Assembly (NCBI RefSeq): GCF_900157365.1
Contig: NZ_FUEZ01000003.1
Coordinates: 372,001-436,000 of the forward strand
Direction of reading: 5' to 3'
DNA: 64,000 bases
Source: Mycobacterium numidiamassiliense
Lineage (GTDB): Bacteria > Actinomycetota > Actinomycetes > Mycobacteriales > Mycobacteriaceae
Shown here: one piece after another, positions 53,571 through 63,014 of the stretch
Numbering within the stretch: position 1 is the stretch's first letter
How the letters are laid out: the number at the start of each line of letters is the position of its first letter
Notes under the pieces: generated by a model
The model's input: the letters and a program-made list of their open reading frames with translations, nothing else
The model's database searches: none
What the model was told of the DNA's origin: nothing
Position numbers and translations under genes: made by a program

Positions 53571-54809
53571 GTGGATTTCACTCTGCCAGAACACCTTCAG
53601 AGAATCCTGGCCGACATGGATGCGTTCATCGAGGCCGAGATCAAGCCGCTGGAACGTGAAAACATGCAGTATTTCGATCAGCGCCGTGAGCATGCTCGCA
53701 CCGACTGGGACAACGACGGCATCCCGACCCAGGAATGGGAGGAGCTGCTCGCCGAGATGCGCAGGCGAGCAGACAAGGCGGGCTGGCTACGCTACGGCTT
53801 GCCCGGGTCGCTGGGCGGGCGCGACGGCAGCAACGTCGACATGGCGGTCGTCCGGGAACATCTGGCACACAAGGGCCTTGGCCTGCACAACGACCTACAG
53901 AACGAGTCGTCGATCGTCGGCAACTTCCCGCAAGTGATCATGATGGAGCGCTTCGGCACCGACGAGCAACGCCGCCTCTGGTCGGAAGCGTTGATCACCG
54001 GCGAGCGTTCGATGGCGTTCGGCCTGACCGAGCCGCAGCACGGATCGGATGCGACCTGGCTGGAGAGCCACGCCAAGGCCGACGGTGACGAGTGGGTCAT
54101 CAACGGCTCCAAGCGGTTTAACACCGGCGTGCACCGAGCCACCCACGACCTGATCTTCGCCCGCACGTCGGGTGAAGCCGGTTCGGCCCGTGGCATCACG
54201 GCGTTCCTGGTTCCCACCGACACGCCAGGATTCAACGTCCCCTACTACTGGTGGACGTTCAACATGCCCACCGACCACGGCGAAGTCGAATTGACCGACG
54301 TCCGGGTGCCCTCCGACGCGGTGCTCGGCGAAGTGGACCGCGGCCTGGAAGTCGCGCAAACCTTTCTGCACGAGAACAGGATTCGGCAAGCGGCCAGCAG
54401 CCTGGGCGCCGCGCAATACTGCATCGACCGCGCCGCCGAGTACGCGGGTAACCGGAAGGTGTTCGGCAAGCCGCTGTCGGTCAACCAGGCCGTGCAATGG
54501 CCGCTGGCCGAGCTGCAGACCGAAGCCCAGATGGTGCGGCTGCTGGTGGCCTACGCCGCATGGCATTTGGACCGCGACCATCACATGGAGGTCTCCGACA
54601 AGGTGTCGATGGCGAATTACCGGGCCAACCGCCTGGTGTGTGACGCCGCCGATCGTGCCATGCAGATCTTCGGTGGACTGGGCTACAGCCGTCATGAACA
54701 GTTCGAGCACATCTACCGCCATCACCGCCGCTACCGGATCACCGAGGGCGCCGAGGAGATCCAGATTCGCCGGGTGGCACAGCGGCTGTTCAAATTCGGC
54801 AAGCAATGA
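53571..54809 (+). CDS. Acyl-CoA dehydrogenase
   Basis: A 412-residue acyl-CoA dehydrogenase starting at a GTG (53571), with AGGAG about 9 bases upstream. MAFGLTEPQHGSDATWLESH near 145 and SKRFNTGVHRATHDLIFART contact flavin. The C-terminal QIFGGLGYSRHEQFEHIYRH holds the substrate-site glutamate region and EGAEEIQIRRVAQRLF ends the fold. It belongs to the long-insertion group linked to phosphotransferase-like genes; one such gene overlaps its stop. Confidence 0.91.
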   Translation: MDFTLPEHLQRILADMDAFIEAEIKPLERENMQYFDQRREHARTDWDNDGIPTQEWEELLAEMRRRADKAGWLRYGLPGSLGGRDGSNVDMAVVREHLAHKGLGLHNDLQNESSIVGNFPQVIMMERFGTDEQRRLWSEALITGERSMAFGLTEPQHGSDATWLESHAKADGDEWVINGSKRFNTGVHRATHDLIFARTSGEAGSARGITAFLVPTDTPGFNVPYYWWTFNMPTDHGEVELTDVRVPSDAVLGEVDRGLEVAQTFLHENRIRQAASSLGAAQYCIDRAAEYAGNRKVFGKPLSVNQAVQWPLAELQTEAQMVRLLVAYAAWHLDRDHHMEVSDKVSMANYRANRLVCDAADRAMQIFGGLGYSRHEQFEHIYRHHRRYRITEGAEEIQIRRVAQRLFKFGKQ

Positions 54810-55807
54810 TGGTCGACGCCGCAGAACTGACCAGCAGGCTGGCCGCGGTGCTGGGCAGGCCCCTGGGCGCAGGCACCTCGGTCGAGAACCTGCGGGCGTT
54901 GACCGGTGGTGCCAGCAGAACGACGTGGGCCTTCGACGCCGTCACCGGCGGGCAGCGCCGTGCGCTGATCCTGCGCACCGGCCCGCCGGACGACGTGCAC
55001 GCCGGCATGGAGCTCGAAGCCTGGGCGCAGGCGGCCGCTGCCGCCGCCGGTGCACCGGTCCCGCACATTCTGGTTGCCGACGATTCGCCTGCCGCACTGG
55101 GGAATCCGTTCCTGGTTTGCGATGAGATCAAGGGCGAGACCATCGTGCGGCGCATTCAGCGCCACTTCGACGGTGCCGACGGACAGGCGGGACGGGGACG
55201 CCTGCTCCGGCAATGCGCGGACGCGCTGGCCGCGATCCACCGCGCCGACATCGACCACGAGCGCGGCCCGGGGCTGACGCAGCAGGACCAGCTCGTCGAA
55301 TGGCGCGAACGGCTCGACATCATGGCCGACACCACGGCCACGTTCGAGTGGGGCTTTCGCTGGCTGGCCGCGAACCGGCCCGAGCATTCGTCAACCGTTT
55401 TGGTGCACGGCGACTTCCGGATGGGAAACCTCATCGTCGACGGATCCGAGCTTGCCGCCGTACTGGATTGGGAGCTGGTGCACGTCGGGCAGGCGTACGA
55501 GGATCTGGCCTGGTTCTGCATCAGGGCCTGGCGTTTCGGCGCTCCGGCCAGCCTCGGCGCCGGCGGCCTCGGCAGCATCGAGAGCTTCGTGCGCGACTAT
55601 GAGCAGGCCAGCGGGACTACCGTTGACCGGATGGCGCTGCACTGGTGGCTGGTGCTGGCCACGCTGCGCTGGGGGGTCATCTGCCGCTACCAGGCGGAGC
55701 GCCATTTGACCGGTCAATCCCGCTCGGTCGAACTGGCGACGATCGGTCGCCGCGTGTGCGAAACGGAATGGGACATCCTCAACCTGCTCGAGGAGATCCG
55801 ACCATGA
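54806..55807 (+). CDS. Aminoglycoside phosphotransferase-family protein, acyl-CoA dehydrogenase-associated
   Basis: A 333-residue kinase-like protein of the APH/ACAD10 N-domain group. LVHGDFRMGNLIVDG (199 to 213) is the catalytic loop with the Asp and Asn, and VLDWELVHVGQAYEDLAWF (219 on) is the metal-binding segment. Such genes commonly adjoin acyl-CoA dehydrogenases and are thought to phosphorylate a hydroxyacyl substrate to make it a leaving group. The ATG overlaps the dehydrogenase stop (ATGATG), and it is followed with a 4-base overlap by a DUF6285 gene. Confidence 0.88.
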   Translation: MMVDAAELTSRLAAVLGRPLGAGTSVENLRALTGGASRTTWAFDAVTGGQRRALILRTGPPDDVHAGMELEAWAQAAAAAAGAPVPHILVADDSPAALGNPFLVCDEIKGETIVRRIQRHFDGADGQAGRGRLLRQCADALAAIHRADIDHERGPGLTQQDQLVEWRERLDIMADTTATFEWGFRWLAANRPEHSSTVLVHGDFRMGNLIVDGSELAAVLDWELVHVGQAYEDLAWFCIRAWRFGAPASLGAGGLGSIESFVRDYEQASGTTVDRMALHWWLVLATLRWGVICRYQAERHLTGQSRSVELATIGRRVCETEWDILNLLEEIRP

Positions 55808-56142
55808 TCGGCGCTTATGGCCGCCCGCTGGCAGCCGAACTGGTGGCCGCGGTCGCCGAATTCCTGGAAACCGACGTCCGGGCCGCGACCAGCGGACAGG
55901 TCAACTTCCACTCCCGAGTAGCCGCCAACGCATTGCGCATCGTCGAGCGCGAACTGCTCGACGAGAGCGAGGCAGAATCCCGTGCCGCGCTGGCCGGCTT
56001 GGGTTTTCCCGATGAGGAACAGCTCGCCGCCGCCATCCGGGCCGGCGAGCTGGACGAACGCGCCGCCGACGTCACGGCCTGCCTGCGCACCCTGGTGCGA
56101 AATCGGCTCGCCGTTGCCCATCCCGGATACGACATCGAATAG
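55804..56142 (+). CDS. DUF6285-type helical protein, partner of the phosphotransferase
   Basis: A 112-residue mostly helical protein. The N-terminus GAYGRPLAAELVAAVAEFLE and VNFHSRVAANALRIVERELL fit the short DUF6285 family that in actinobacteria follows the phosphotransferase gene in the same operon. The ATG at 55804 overlaps the previous stop by 4 bases. Function unknown; probably a small accessory subunit. Confidence 0.75.
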   Translation: MIGAYGRPLAAELVAAVAEFLETDVRAATSGQVNFHSRVAANALRIVERELLDESEAESRAALAGLGFPDEEQLAAAIRAGELDERAADVTACLRTLVRNRLAVAHPGYDIE

Positions 56143-56160
56143 CCGAACAGGAGTGTCCCC

Positions 56161-56562
56161 ATGACTGCTGCTAGTGCCGAGGTGATCGTCGACGTGGCCG
56201 ATCACCTGTTTTCGGCAATTGAGAAGGGCGACGTGCAGGCGGTCGACCAACTGTGGAGCGACGACATCGCGGTGTGGCGGCCGGGCGCGCGCCGGGACGA
56301 CAACAAGGCGCGCGCGCTGCGGGTTATCGATTGGTTCGTCTCTGTCACGACCGAGCGCCACTACGAGATTCTCGATCGCCAGCTGTTCGACGGCGGATCG
56401 ATCAGCGGCTTTGTCCAGCAACACGTTCTGCACGCCACCGGCCATGCCGGCCAATCGATCTCACTGCGCGTCTGCATCGTGATCAGGGTGGACGCCAACG
56501 GCCTGATCAACCGGATCGACGAATACTTCGACCCAGCGCGCATTGCGCCGCTGCTGGATTAG
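56161..56562 (+). CDS. SnoaL-like (NTF2-fold) protein
   Basis: A 133-residue NTF2-fold protein. VADHLFSAIEKGDVQAVDQL is helix 1-2, LWSDDIAVWRPG is a beta edge, and VIRVDANGLINRIDEYFDP near 113 ends the fold. It sits in the catabolic operon, 18 bases after the DUF6285 gene, with GGAG before the ATG. Members often act as isomerases, dehydratases or cyclases; a role in the operon's pathway is likely but unspecified. Confidence 0.8.
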   Translation: MTAASAEVIVDVADHLFSAIEKGDVQAVDQLWSDDIAVWRPGARRDDNKARALRVIDWFVSVTTERHYEILDRQLFDGGSISGFVQQHVLHATGHAGQSISLRVCIVIRVDANGLINRIDEYFDPARIAPLLD

Positions 56563-56586
56563 CTCGAACCAGGACAACGGAGGTGG

Positions 56587-57126
56587 ATGATGACGACTTT
56601 GGAAACACTGCTGAATGATGCTGGCCTGGCCGGCGTATGGAACGTCGTCGCGGATCGCTCGACGGTCGGCTTCAAGATCAGGAACATGTGGGGCCTGCTC
56701 ACCGTCAAGGGCCACTTCACCGATTTCGACGGCGACGGGCAGCTCACCGGTAAGGGCGCGGTCTTCGGCCGGCTCGACATCAAGACCGCGTCGCTGAGCA
56801 CCGGCATCGGCCGTCGCGACCAGCACCTGTGCTCGGCCGACTTCTTCGACGTCGAGCGCTTCGGAGAGATCAACGTCGTCGTGACGGCGGTGCACCCCAC
56901 CGAAGGCCCCTCTGCCGATCTTCGGGTCAACTTCACCATCAAGGGCGTCACCGCACCGCTGCCGCTGACCGCGGTAATCACCGAACTCGACGACGGATCG
57001 ATCCAGATCGCCGGGGAAACCAAGGTGGACCGAGCCCAGTTCGACTTGGGCTGGAACAAGTTCGGCATGATCGGCTCGGCAGCGACCGCGTCGGCGAAAC
57101 TTGTGTTTGCCCGGTCACCTCAGTAA
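56587..57126 (+). CDS. YceI-family lipid-binding-like protein
   Basis: A 179-residue YceI-fold beta-barrel protein. GVWNVVADRSTVGFKIRNMW near 17 is the typical start, DFFDVERFGEINVV near 82 the middle, and FTIKGVTAPLPLTAVI near 122 the end. The family binds isoprenoid or fatty chains inside the barrel. No signal peptide is seen, so this member acts in the cytoplasm. Last gene of the operon; 29 bases before the response regulator. Confidence 0.85.
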   Translation: MMTTLETLLNDAGLAGVWNVVADRSTVGFKIRNMWGLLTVKGHFTDFDGDGQLTGKGAVFGRLDIKTASLSTGIGRRDQHLCSADFFDVERFGEINVVVTAVHPTEGPSADLRVNFTIKGVTAPLPLTAVITELDDGSIQIAGETKVDRAQFDLGWNKFGMIGSAATASAKLVFARSPQ

Positions 57127-57155
57127 AACCGGCGCGACCCAGTACGATCTGCACC

Positions 57156-57557
57156 GTGCCCGCTTCCACCATCACCCTGCGGATCCTCGTCTACAGCAGC
57201 AACGTCCAAACCCGTGAACGCGTGAAGCGGGCGCTGGGCAAGCAGCTGGCCCCCGATCTGCCCGAATTGAGCTACGTCGAGGTGGCGACAGGCCCGATGG
57301 TGGTCCGCACGATGGATGAGGGCGGCATCGACCTCGCCATCCTGGACGGCGAGGCCAGCCCGACCGGCGGCATGGGCATCGCCAAACAACTCAAGGACGA
57401 ACTGCAGACCTGCCCACCGCTGGTCGTGCTCACCGGGCGCCGCGACGATGCATGGTTGGCCAACTGGTCGCGTGCCGAGGCCGCGGTGCCCCATCCCCTG
57501 GATCCCATCGTGCTGGGCAAGACCGTGCTTGGCCTGTTGCGGGCTCCCGTTCGCTGA
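57156..57557 (+). CDS. Response-regulator receiver-like protein, Rv3143 orthologue
   Basis: A 133-residue single-domain receiver-like protein, the same length as Rv3143 of M. tuberculosis. LRILVYSSNVQTRERVKRAL is strand 1, DLAILDGEASPTGGMGIAKQ is the phosphorylation-site strand with Asp in ILDGE, and VVLTGRRDDAWLANWSRAEA is strand 4 with the switch threonine. The second acidic residue expected near the N-terminus (VLVVDD) is absent (VYSSN), so metal binding and phosphorylation may be altered. The GTG at 57156 was chosen to match the family length. Confidence 0.85.
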   Translation: MPASTITLRILVYSSNVQTRERVKRALGKQLAPDLPELSYVEVATGPMVVRTMDEGGIDLAILDGEASPTGGMGIAKQLKDELQTCPPLVVLTGRRDDAWLANWSRAEAAVPHPLDPIVLGKTVLGLLRAPVR

Positions 57558-57910
57558 GCCGATCGGCACTTCGCGCGGCGGGTAACCGCACTCAGAAAAC
57601 GGCTGTGATCAGGACGAACAGCTAAGGCCACCGCCGGCTCGGCGACACCTGCCCGGCGCATCGCGGTCGCCGGTATGCCTGCGACGACACCCCCCTATTG
57701 GTCGCTGTGGCAGTGCCGTCGCGCAAATTTCCTTTGCTCGCGACAAGCGTGATTACGGACACGTCACGAATGTCCACCCCGGGCAAGCGCGCCGGACTCT
57801 ACGACGCTATGTTGAACATCACTGTGCCGGACGTCAGACCCAGCCCGTCACAGCAGCCCGGTTACCGCCTGGCCGCCGCAGGCGGCTCGTACGACGGATC
57901 ATGGAGCGAG
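57558..57910. other. Intergenic region upstream of the nuo operon
   Basis: The 353-base gap between the response regulator and nuoA must hold the nuo promoter; I cannot pick it with confidence. In M. tuberculosis a PPE gene (Rv3144c) lies here; none is present in this window. An in-frame reading upstream of nuoA is open to 57698 but is not NuoA-like. Confidence 0.45.
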
Positions 57911-58288
57911 TTGAACGTCTACATACCCATCTTGGTGCTAGGGGCGATCGCCGCCGCCTTTGGCGTGGGCTCGGTCGCCATCGCGAGCCTCGCCGGCCCG
58001 ACGCGCTACAACAAGTCGAAGCTCGAGGCCTACGAGTGTGGGATCGAACCCACCGCGACGCCGGTGGGCGGCCCGCACGGGACGCCAGGGCAGCGGTTTC
58101 CGGTGAAGTATTACCTGACCGCAATGCTATTTATCGTCTTCGACATCGAAATCGTGTTCTTGTATCCCTGGGCGGTCAGCTACGACGCACTGGGGACGTT
58201 CGCCCTGGTCGAAATGGTCATATTCATGCTCACGGTATTCGTGGCCTACGCCTATGTGTGGCGCCGCGGCGGCCTGACGTGGGATTGA
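57911..58288 (+). CDS. nuoA: NADH dehydrogenase I subunit A
   Basis: A 125-residue inner-membrane subunit of complex I with three membrane helices (about 3 to 25, 62 to 84 and 93 to 115). [20 protein letters not shown] is the conserved core that lies near the quinone site, with the acidic pair DIE. The start at 57911 is a TTG giving NVYIPILVL, which lines up with M. tuberculosis NuoA (starts [10 protein letters not shown]); GGAG is 4 bases before it. A longer start cannot be excluded. Confidence 0.85.
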   Translation: MNVYIPILVLGAIAAAFGVGSVAIASLAGPTRYNKSKLEAYECGIEPTATPVGGPHGTPGQRFPVKYYLTAMLFIVFDIEIVFLYPWAVSYDALGTFALVEMVIFMLTVFVAYAYVWRRGGLTWD

Positions 58289-58296
58289 GGTAAGAC

Positions 58297-58851
58297 GTGG
58301 GCATAGAAGAACAGTTACCCGGTGGCATCCTGCTGGGGACTGTCGAGAAGATCGCCGGCTATGTCCGCAAGAACTCGCTGTGGCCGGCGACGTTCGGGCT
58401 GGCTTGCTGCGCAATCGAGATGATGGCCACCGCGGGGCCGCGCTTCGACATCGCCCGGTTCGGCATGGAGCGATTCTCGGCGACGCCGCGACAGGCCGAC
58501 CTGATGATCGTGGCCGGGCGGGTCAGCCAGAAGATGGCTCCGGTGTTGCGCCAGATCTACGACCAGATGGCCGAGCCAAAGTGGGTGCTGGCCATGGGCG
58601 TATGTGCCTCGTCGGGTGGCATGTTCAACAACTATGCGATCGTGCAGGGCGTCGACCACGTCGTTCCCGTCGACATCTACCTGCCCGGCTGCCCACCGCG
58701 CCCGGAGATGCTGTTGCACGCAATCCTCAAGCTGCACGAGAAGATTCAAGAAATGCCCCTCGGCGTCAACCGCGAAGAGGCCGTCACCGAAGCCGAGCAG
58801 GCTGCCCTGGGCGTCAAGCCCACCATCGAATTACGTGGACTGTTGCGATGA
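58297..58851 (+). CDS. nuoB: NADH dehydrogenase I subunit B
   Basis: A 184-residue iron-sulphur subunit that holds cluster N2, the last in the chain before ubiquinone or menaquinone. The four ligand cysteines are Cys37 and Cys38 (the tandem pair in ACCAIEMM), Cys103 (CASSGGMF) and Cys132 (PGCPPRPE). A GTG start at 58297 is 8 bases after the nuoA stop. In the cell it acts at the junction of the peripheral and membrane arms. Confidence 0.95.
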   Translation: MGIEEQLPGGILLGTVEKIAGYVRKNSLWPATFGLACCAIEMMATAGPRFDIARFGMERFSATPRQADLMIVAGRVSQKMAPVLRQIYDQMAEPKWVLAMGVCASSGGMFNNYAIVQGVDHVVPVDIYLPGCPPRPEMLLHAILKLHEKIQEMPLGVNREEAVTEAEQAALGVKPTIELRGLLR

Positions 58852-59600
58852 GCTCGCCTGACCACGACCCGAAGGGGGCGGCCAGCGAGGTCGGGGGATC
58901 GCCATCTGACGCCGACGTGGGAGCACCTCTCGCTAGCGGGCGCGAAGTGATCAACGTGCGCCACGGCATGTTCGGTGTCACCGGCACCGGTGACACCTCC
59001 GGATACGGCCGGCTGGTGCGCGAGGTGACGCTGCCGGGGAGCAGCCCCCGGCCATACGGCGGCTACTTCGACGCCATCGCCGACGACCTGGCCGAGGCAC
59101 TCAACGGCGCCGATATCGAATTCGATGATGCGATAGAGAAAGTCGTCGTCGACCGCAACGAACTCACCCTGCACGTCCGCCGGGAGCTGCTGCCGCAGGT
59201 GGCCCAACGCCTGCGTGACGAACCGGAATTGCGCTTCGAGCTGTGCCTGGGCGTCAACGGTGTGCACTACCCGCATGAGACCGGCCGGGAGTTGCACGCC
59301 GTCTACCCACTGCAGTCGATCACCCATAACCGCAGACTGCGGCTGGAAGTGTCTGCGCCAGACGGTGATCCGCATATCCCCTCGCTGTACGACATCTACC
59401 CGACCAACGACTGGCACGAGCGGGAGACATACGACTTCTTCGGGATCATCTTCGACGGCCATCCGTCGCTGACCCGAATCGAGATGCCCGACGATTGGCA
59501 GGGGCATCCGCAACGCAAGGACTACCCACTCGGCGGCATCCCGGTCGAATACAAGGGCGCGCAGATACCTCCGCCCGATGAGCGGAGGGGCTACAACTAA
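58848..59600 (+). CDS. nuoC: NADH dehydrogenase I subunit C
   Basis: A 250-residue peripheral subunit (30 kDa type). The core signature is [19 protein letters not shown] near 195 followed by [15 protein letters not shown]. The ATG at 58848 overlaps the nuoB stop (ATGA) and fixes the start. It has an N-terminal extension rich in Asp/Gly ([19 protein letters not shown]), as in other mycobacteria. Not fused to nuoD, unlike in E. coli. Confidence 0.95.
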   Translation: MSSPDHDPKGAASEVGGSPSDADVGAPLASGREVINVRHGMFGVTGTGDTSGYGRLVREVTLPGSSPRPYGGYFDAIADDLAEALNGADIEFDDAIEKVVVDRNELTLHVRRELLPQVAQRLRDEPELRFELCLGVNGVHYPHETGRELHAVYPLQSITHNRRLRLEVSAPDGDPHIPSLYDIYPTNDWHERETYDFFGIIFDGHPSLTRIEMPDDWQGHPQRKDYPLGGIPVEYKGAQIPPPDERRGYN

Positions 59601-60901
59601 TGAGCACAACCAAAGAGACCGTGGTGGTCGCCGGGGGCCAGGACTGGGAACAGATCGTCGAAGCGGCCCGGGACGCGGATCCCGGCGAACGCATCGTCGT
59701 CAACATGGGCCCTCAGCACCCGTCCACCCACGGCGTGTTGCGGTTGATCCTCGAAATCGAGGGCGAAACGGTAACCGAGGCCCGCTGCGCGATCGGCTAC
59801 CTGCACACCGGGATCGAGAAGAACCTCGAGTATCGCTACTGGACTCAGGGCGTCACCTTCGTGACCCGGATGGATTACCTGTCACCGTTTTTCAACGAGA
59901 CCGTGTACTGCCTGGGCGTGGAGAAGCTGCTCGGCATCACCGACGAAATACCGGAGCGCGTCAACGTCATTCGCGTGTTGATGATGGAGCTCAACCGGAT
60001 TTCGTCGCATCTGGTTGCGCTGGCGACCGGCGGCATGGAGCTCGGCGCCATGACCCCGATGTTCACCGGCTTCAAAGGGCGCGAAATCATCCTCACCCTG
60101 TTCGAATCCATTACCGGGTTGCGGATGAACAGCGCCTACATCCGGCCCGGCGGCGTCGCGCAGGATCTGCCACCCGACGCGAAAACCGAGATCTCCGAGG
60201 CCCTCAAGAAGTTGCGGGTGGCGCTGCGCGAGATGGGCGATCTGCTCAACGAGAACGCCATCTGGAAGGCCCGCACCGAGGACGTCGGCTACCTGGACCT
60301 GGCGGGATGCATGGCGCTGGGCATCACCGGCCCGATCCTGCGCTCCACCGGGCTGCCGCACGACCTGCGCAAGAGCGAACCCTACTGCGGATACGAGAAC
60401 TACGAGTTTGACGTCATCACCGATGACGGTTGCGATGCCTACGGGCGCTACATCATTCGCGTCAAAGAGATGTGGGAGTCGGTGAAGATCATCGAGCAGT
60501 GCCTGGACAAGTTGCAGCCCGGCCCGACCATGGTCGAGGACCGCAAGATCGCCTGGCCCGCGGATTTGAAGGTGGGTCCGGACGGCATGGGTAACTCCCC
60601 GGACCACATCGCCAAGATCATGAGCGGTTCGATGGAAGCCCTGATCCATCACTTCAAGTTGGTGACCGAGGGCATCCGGGTTCCGGCGGGCCAGGTCTAC
60701 GCGGCGGTCGAGTCGCCGCGCGGCGAGCTTGGCGTCCACATGGTCAGCGACGGCGGCACCCGCCCGTATCGGGTGCACTACCGGGATCCTTCCTTCACCA
60801 ACCTGCAGGCGGTTGCCGCGATGTCCGAAGGCGGAATGGTGGCCGACCTGATCACCGCGGTCGCCAGCATCGACCCCGTCATGGGCGGGGTGGACCGATG
60901 A
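59600..60901 (+). CDS. nuoD: NADH dehydrogenase I subunit D
   Basis: A 433-residue peripheral subunit (49 kDa type) that forms the quinone pocket with NuoB. It has [15 protein letters not shown] near 36, the quinone-pocket His region, and [11 protein letters not shown] near 92. The C-terminus ends DPVMGGVDR, the usual signature. The ATG shares a base with the nuoC stop (TAATG). Length is normal for actinobacterial NuoD. Confidence 0.96.
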   Translation: MSTTKETVVVAGGQDWEQIVEAARDADPGERIVVNMGPQHPSTHGVLRLILEIEGETVTEARCAIGYLHTGIEKNLEYRYWTQGVTFVTRMDYLSPFFNETVYCLGVEKLLGITDEIPERVNVIRVLMMELNRISSHLVALATGGMELGAMTPMFTGFKGREIILTLFESITGLRMNSAYIRPGGVAQDLPPDAKTEISEALKKLRVALREMGDLLNENAIWKARTEDVGYLDLAGCMALGITGPILRSTGLPHDLRKSEPYCGYENYEFDVITDDGCDAYGRYIIRVKEMWESVKIIEQCLDKLQPGPTMVEDRKIAWPADLKVGPDGMGNSPDHIAKIMSGSMEALIHHFKLVTEGIRVPAGQVYAAVESPRGELGVHMVSDGGTRPYRVHYRDPSFTNLQAVAAMSEGGMVADLITAVASIDPVMGGVDR

Positions 60902-61668
60902 CGGGCAGCAGCGGGGAGCGGGTGTTCATCAGGCTCGGTCCGCCGCCGGAAGAACCCAACCAGTTCGTGGTTGACGGTGCGCCGCAGGCCTATCCGCCGG
61001 ATGTGCGAGCACGGCTGGAGGTCGACGCCAAGGAGATCATCGCCCGTTACCCCAATAAGCGCTCGGCACTATTGCCCTTGCTGCACCTGGTGCAGTCCGA
61101 GGACTCCTACCTGACGCCCGCTGGCCTGGAATTCTGCAGCGAGCAGTTGGGGCTGACCGGCGCCGAGGTGTCGGCGGTGGGCAGCTTCTACACCATGTAC
61201 CGTCGCGGCCCCACCGGCGAATACCTGGTCGGAGTCTGCACCAACACGCTGTGCGCCGTGATGGGCGGCGACGCGATCTTCGCCGACCTCAAAGAACATC
61301 TGGGCATCGGCAACGACCAGACCACCGGCGACGGCACCGTCACCCTGCAGCACATCGAGTGCAACGCCGCCTGCGACTTCGCACCGGTGGTGATGGTCAA
61401 CTGGGAGTTCTACGACAACCAAACATCGGAATCTGCACGCGAACTCGTCGACTCGCTGCGCTCGGGTGAGCCCAAGGCCCCCACTCGCGGGGCGCCGCTG
61501 TGCACCTTCCGCCAGACCTCACGCATCCTGGCCGGACTGCCCGACGAGCGCCCGGACGAGGGTCAAGGTGGCGCCGGCGCAGCCACGCTGGCAGGTCTGC
61601 GGGTGGCCAAAGAGCAAGGGATGCAGGCCCCGGCTGTTCCGGAATCCGAGCCGGAGAGCCGATCATGA
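60898..61668 (+). CDS. nuoE: NADH dehydrogenase I subunit E
   Basis: A 256-residue peripheral subunit (24 kDa type) with a [2Fe-2S] cluster bound by cysteines in [12 protein letters not shown] and [12 protein letters not shown] (about 116 to 165). The C-terminal part (about 180 to 256) is a hydrophilic extension, as in mycobacteria. The ATG overlaps the nuoD stop (ATGA). Confidence 0.94.
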   Translation: MTGSSGERVFIRLGPPPEEPNQFVVDGAPQAYPPDVRARLEVDAKEIIARYPNKRSALLPLLHLVQSEDSYLTPAGLEFCSEQLGLTGAEVSAVGSFYTMYRRGPTGEYLVGVCTNTLCAVMGGDAIFADLKEHLGIGNDQTTGDGTVTLQHIECNAACDFAPVVMVNWEFYDNQTSESARELVDSLRSGEPKAPTRGAPLCTFRQTSRILAGLPDERPDEGQGGAGAATLAGLRVAKEQGMQAPAVPESEPESRS

Positions 61669-63014
61669 CAACCTCTGCGGCCACACCGCTGACCCCGGTC
61701 ATCAGCAGCTATTGGGATGACCCGCAATCGTGGACGCTGGAAACCTATCAGCGCCACGACGGCTACAAGGCCCTGCAGAAGGCTCTGAAGATGGATCCCG
61801 ATGCGGTGATTGGAACCGTGAAGGATTCGGGCCTGCGCGGCCGCGGCGGCGCGGGCTTCTCGACCGGCACGAAATGGTCGTTCATTCCGCAGGGCGACAC
61901 CGGCCCTGCCGCCAAGCCGCATTACCTGGTCGTCAACGCCGACGAGTCGGAACCCGGTACTTGCAAAGATATTCCGCTGATGCTGGCGACACCGCACGTG
62001 CTCGTCGAGGGCGTCATCATCGCCGCCTACGCGATCCGCGCCAGCCACGCCTTCATCTACGTGCGCGGCGAGGTGGTTCCGGTGCTGCGCCGGCTGCAAA
62101 ACGCGGTCGCCGAGGCTTATGCCGCAGGCTTTTTGGGCCACGACATCGGGGGCTCCGGCTTCGACCTGGAACTGGTGGTGCACGCCGGCGCGGGTGCCTA
62201 CATCTGCGGTGAGGAAACCGCGCTGCTCGATTCCCTGGAGGGACGGCGCGGCCAGCCGCGGCTGCGGCCACCGTTCCCCGCGGTGGCCGGCCTGTATGGC
62301 TGCCCCACGGTGATCAACAACGTCGAGACCATCGCCAGCGTGCCGTCGATCATTCTCAACGGCGTCGAGTGGTTCCGGTCCATGGGCAACGAGAAATCGC
62401 CTGGCTTCACGCTGTATTCGCTGTCCGGGCACGTCACCAACCCGGGCCAATACGAGGCCCCGCTGGGGATCACGCTGCGCGAGTTGCTCAGCTACGCCGG
62501 CGGCGTGCGCGCGGGGCACCGGCTCAAGTTCTGGACGCCCGGCGGCTCGTCGACGCCGCTGCTGACCGACGAGCACCTCGACGTACCGCTGGACTACGAG
62601 GGTGTGGGCGCGGCCGGATCGATGCTCGGCACCAAGGCACTGGAAATCTTCGACGAGACCACGTGCGTGGTGCGGGCGGTGCAGCGCTGGACCGACTTCT
62701 ACCGACACGAATCGTGCGGCAAGTGCACGCCTTGCCGAGAGGGCACCTTCTGGCTCAGCCAGATCTACGAGCGCCTGGAAACCGGCAAGGGCACCGCCGA
62801 AGATCTCGACAAGCTGTTGGACATCTCCGACGCCATCCTCGGAAAGTCCTTCTGCGCGTTGGGCGATGGTGCTGCCAGCCCGGTGATGTCGTCGATCCAA
62901 CACTTCCGCGACGAGTACGTTGCCCACGTCGAGGGAGGCGGATGCCCCTTCGACCCCAAAGACTCCATGTTGACCAGCGAGCGCGACAGCGTGAAAGGGA
63001 CGACAGCCCCATGA
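61665..63014 (+). CDS. nuoF: NADH dehydrogenase I subunit F
   Basis: A 449-residue NADH-binding subunit (51 kDa). [16 protein letters not shown] near 56 binds [27 protein letters not shown] near 180 is the second FMN/NADH region, and [12 protein letters not shown] near 350 with a later Cys (SFCALGDGA) binds a [4Fe-4S] cluster. The ATG at 61665 overlaps the nuoE stop; longer upstream frames are inside nuoE. It starts the electron path in complex I. Confidence 0.96.
   Translation: MTTSAATPLTPVISSYWDDPQSWTLETYQRHDGYKALQKALKMDPDAVIGTVKDSGLRGRGGAGFSTGTKWSFIPQGDTGPAAKPHYLVVNADESEPGTCKDIPLMLATPHVLVEGVIIAAYAIRASHAFIYVRGEVVPVLRRLQNAVAEAYAAGFLGHDIGGSGFDLELVVHAGAGAYICGEETALLDSLEGRRGQPRLRPPFPAVAGLYGCPTVINNVETIASVPSIILNGVEWFRSMGNEKSPGFTLYSLSGHVTNPGQYEAPLGITLRELLSYAGGVRAGHRLKFWTPGGSSTPLLTDEHLDVPLDYEGVGAAGSMLGTKALEIFDETTCVVRAVQRWTDFYRHESCGKCTPCREGTFWLSQIYERLETGKGTAEDLDKLLDISDAILGKSFCALGDGAASPVMSSIQHFRDEYVAHVEGGGCPFDPKDSMLTSERDSVKGTTAP

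Noticed and set aside
57698..57910. NuoA with a long N-terminal extension
   Set aside because: The open frame continues upstream, but the extra 71 residues are not NuoA-like, and NVYIPILVL at 57914 aligns with the known N-terminus.
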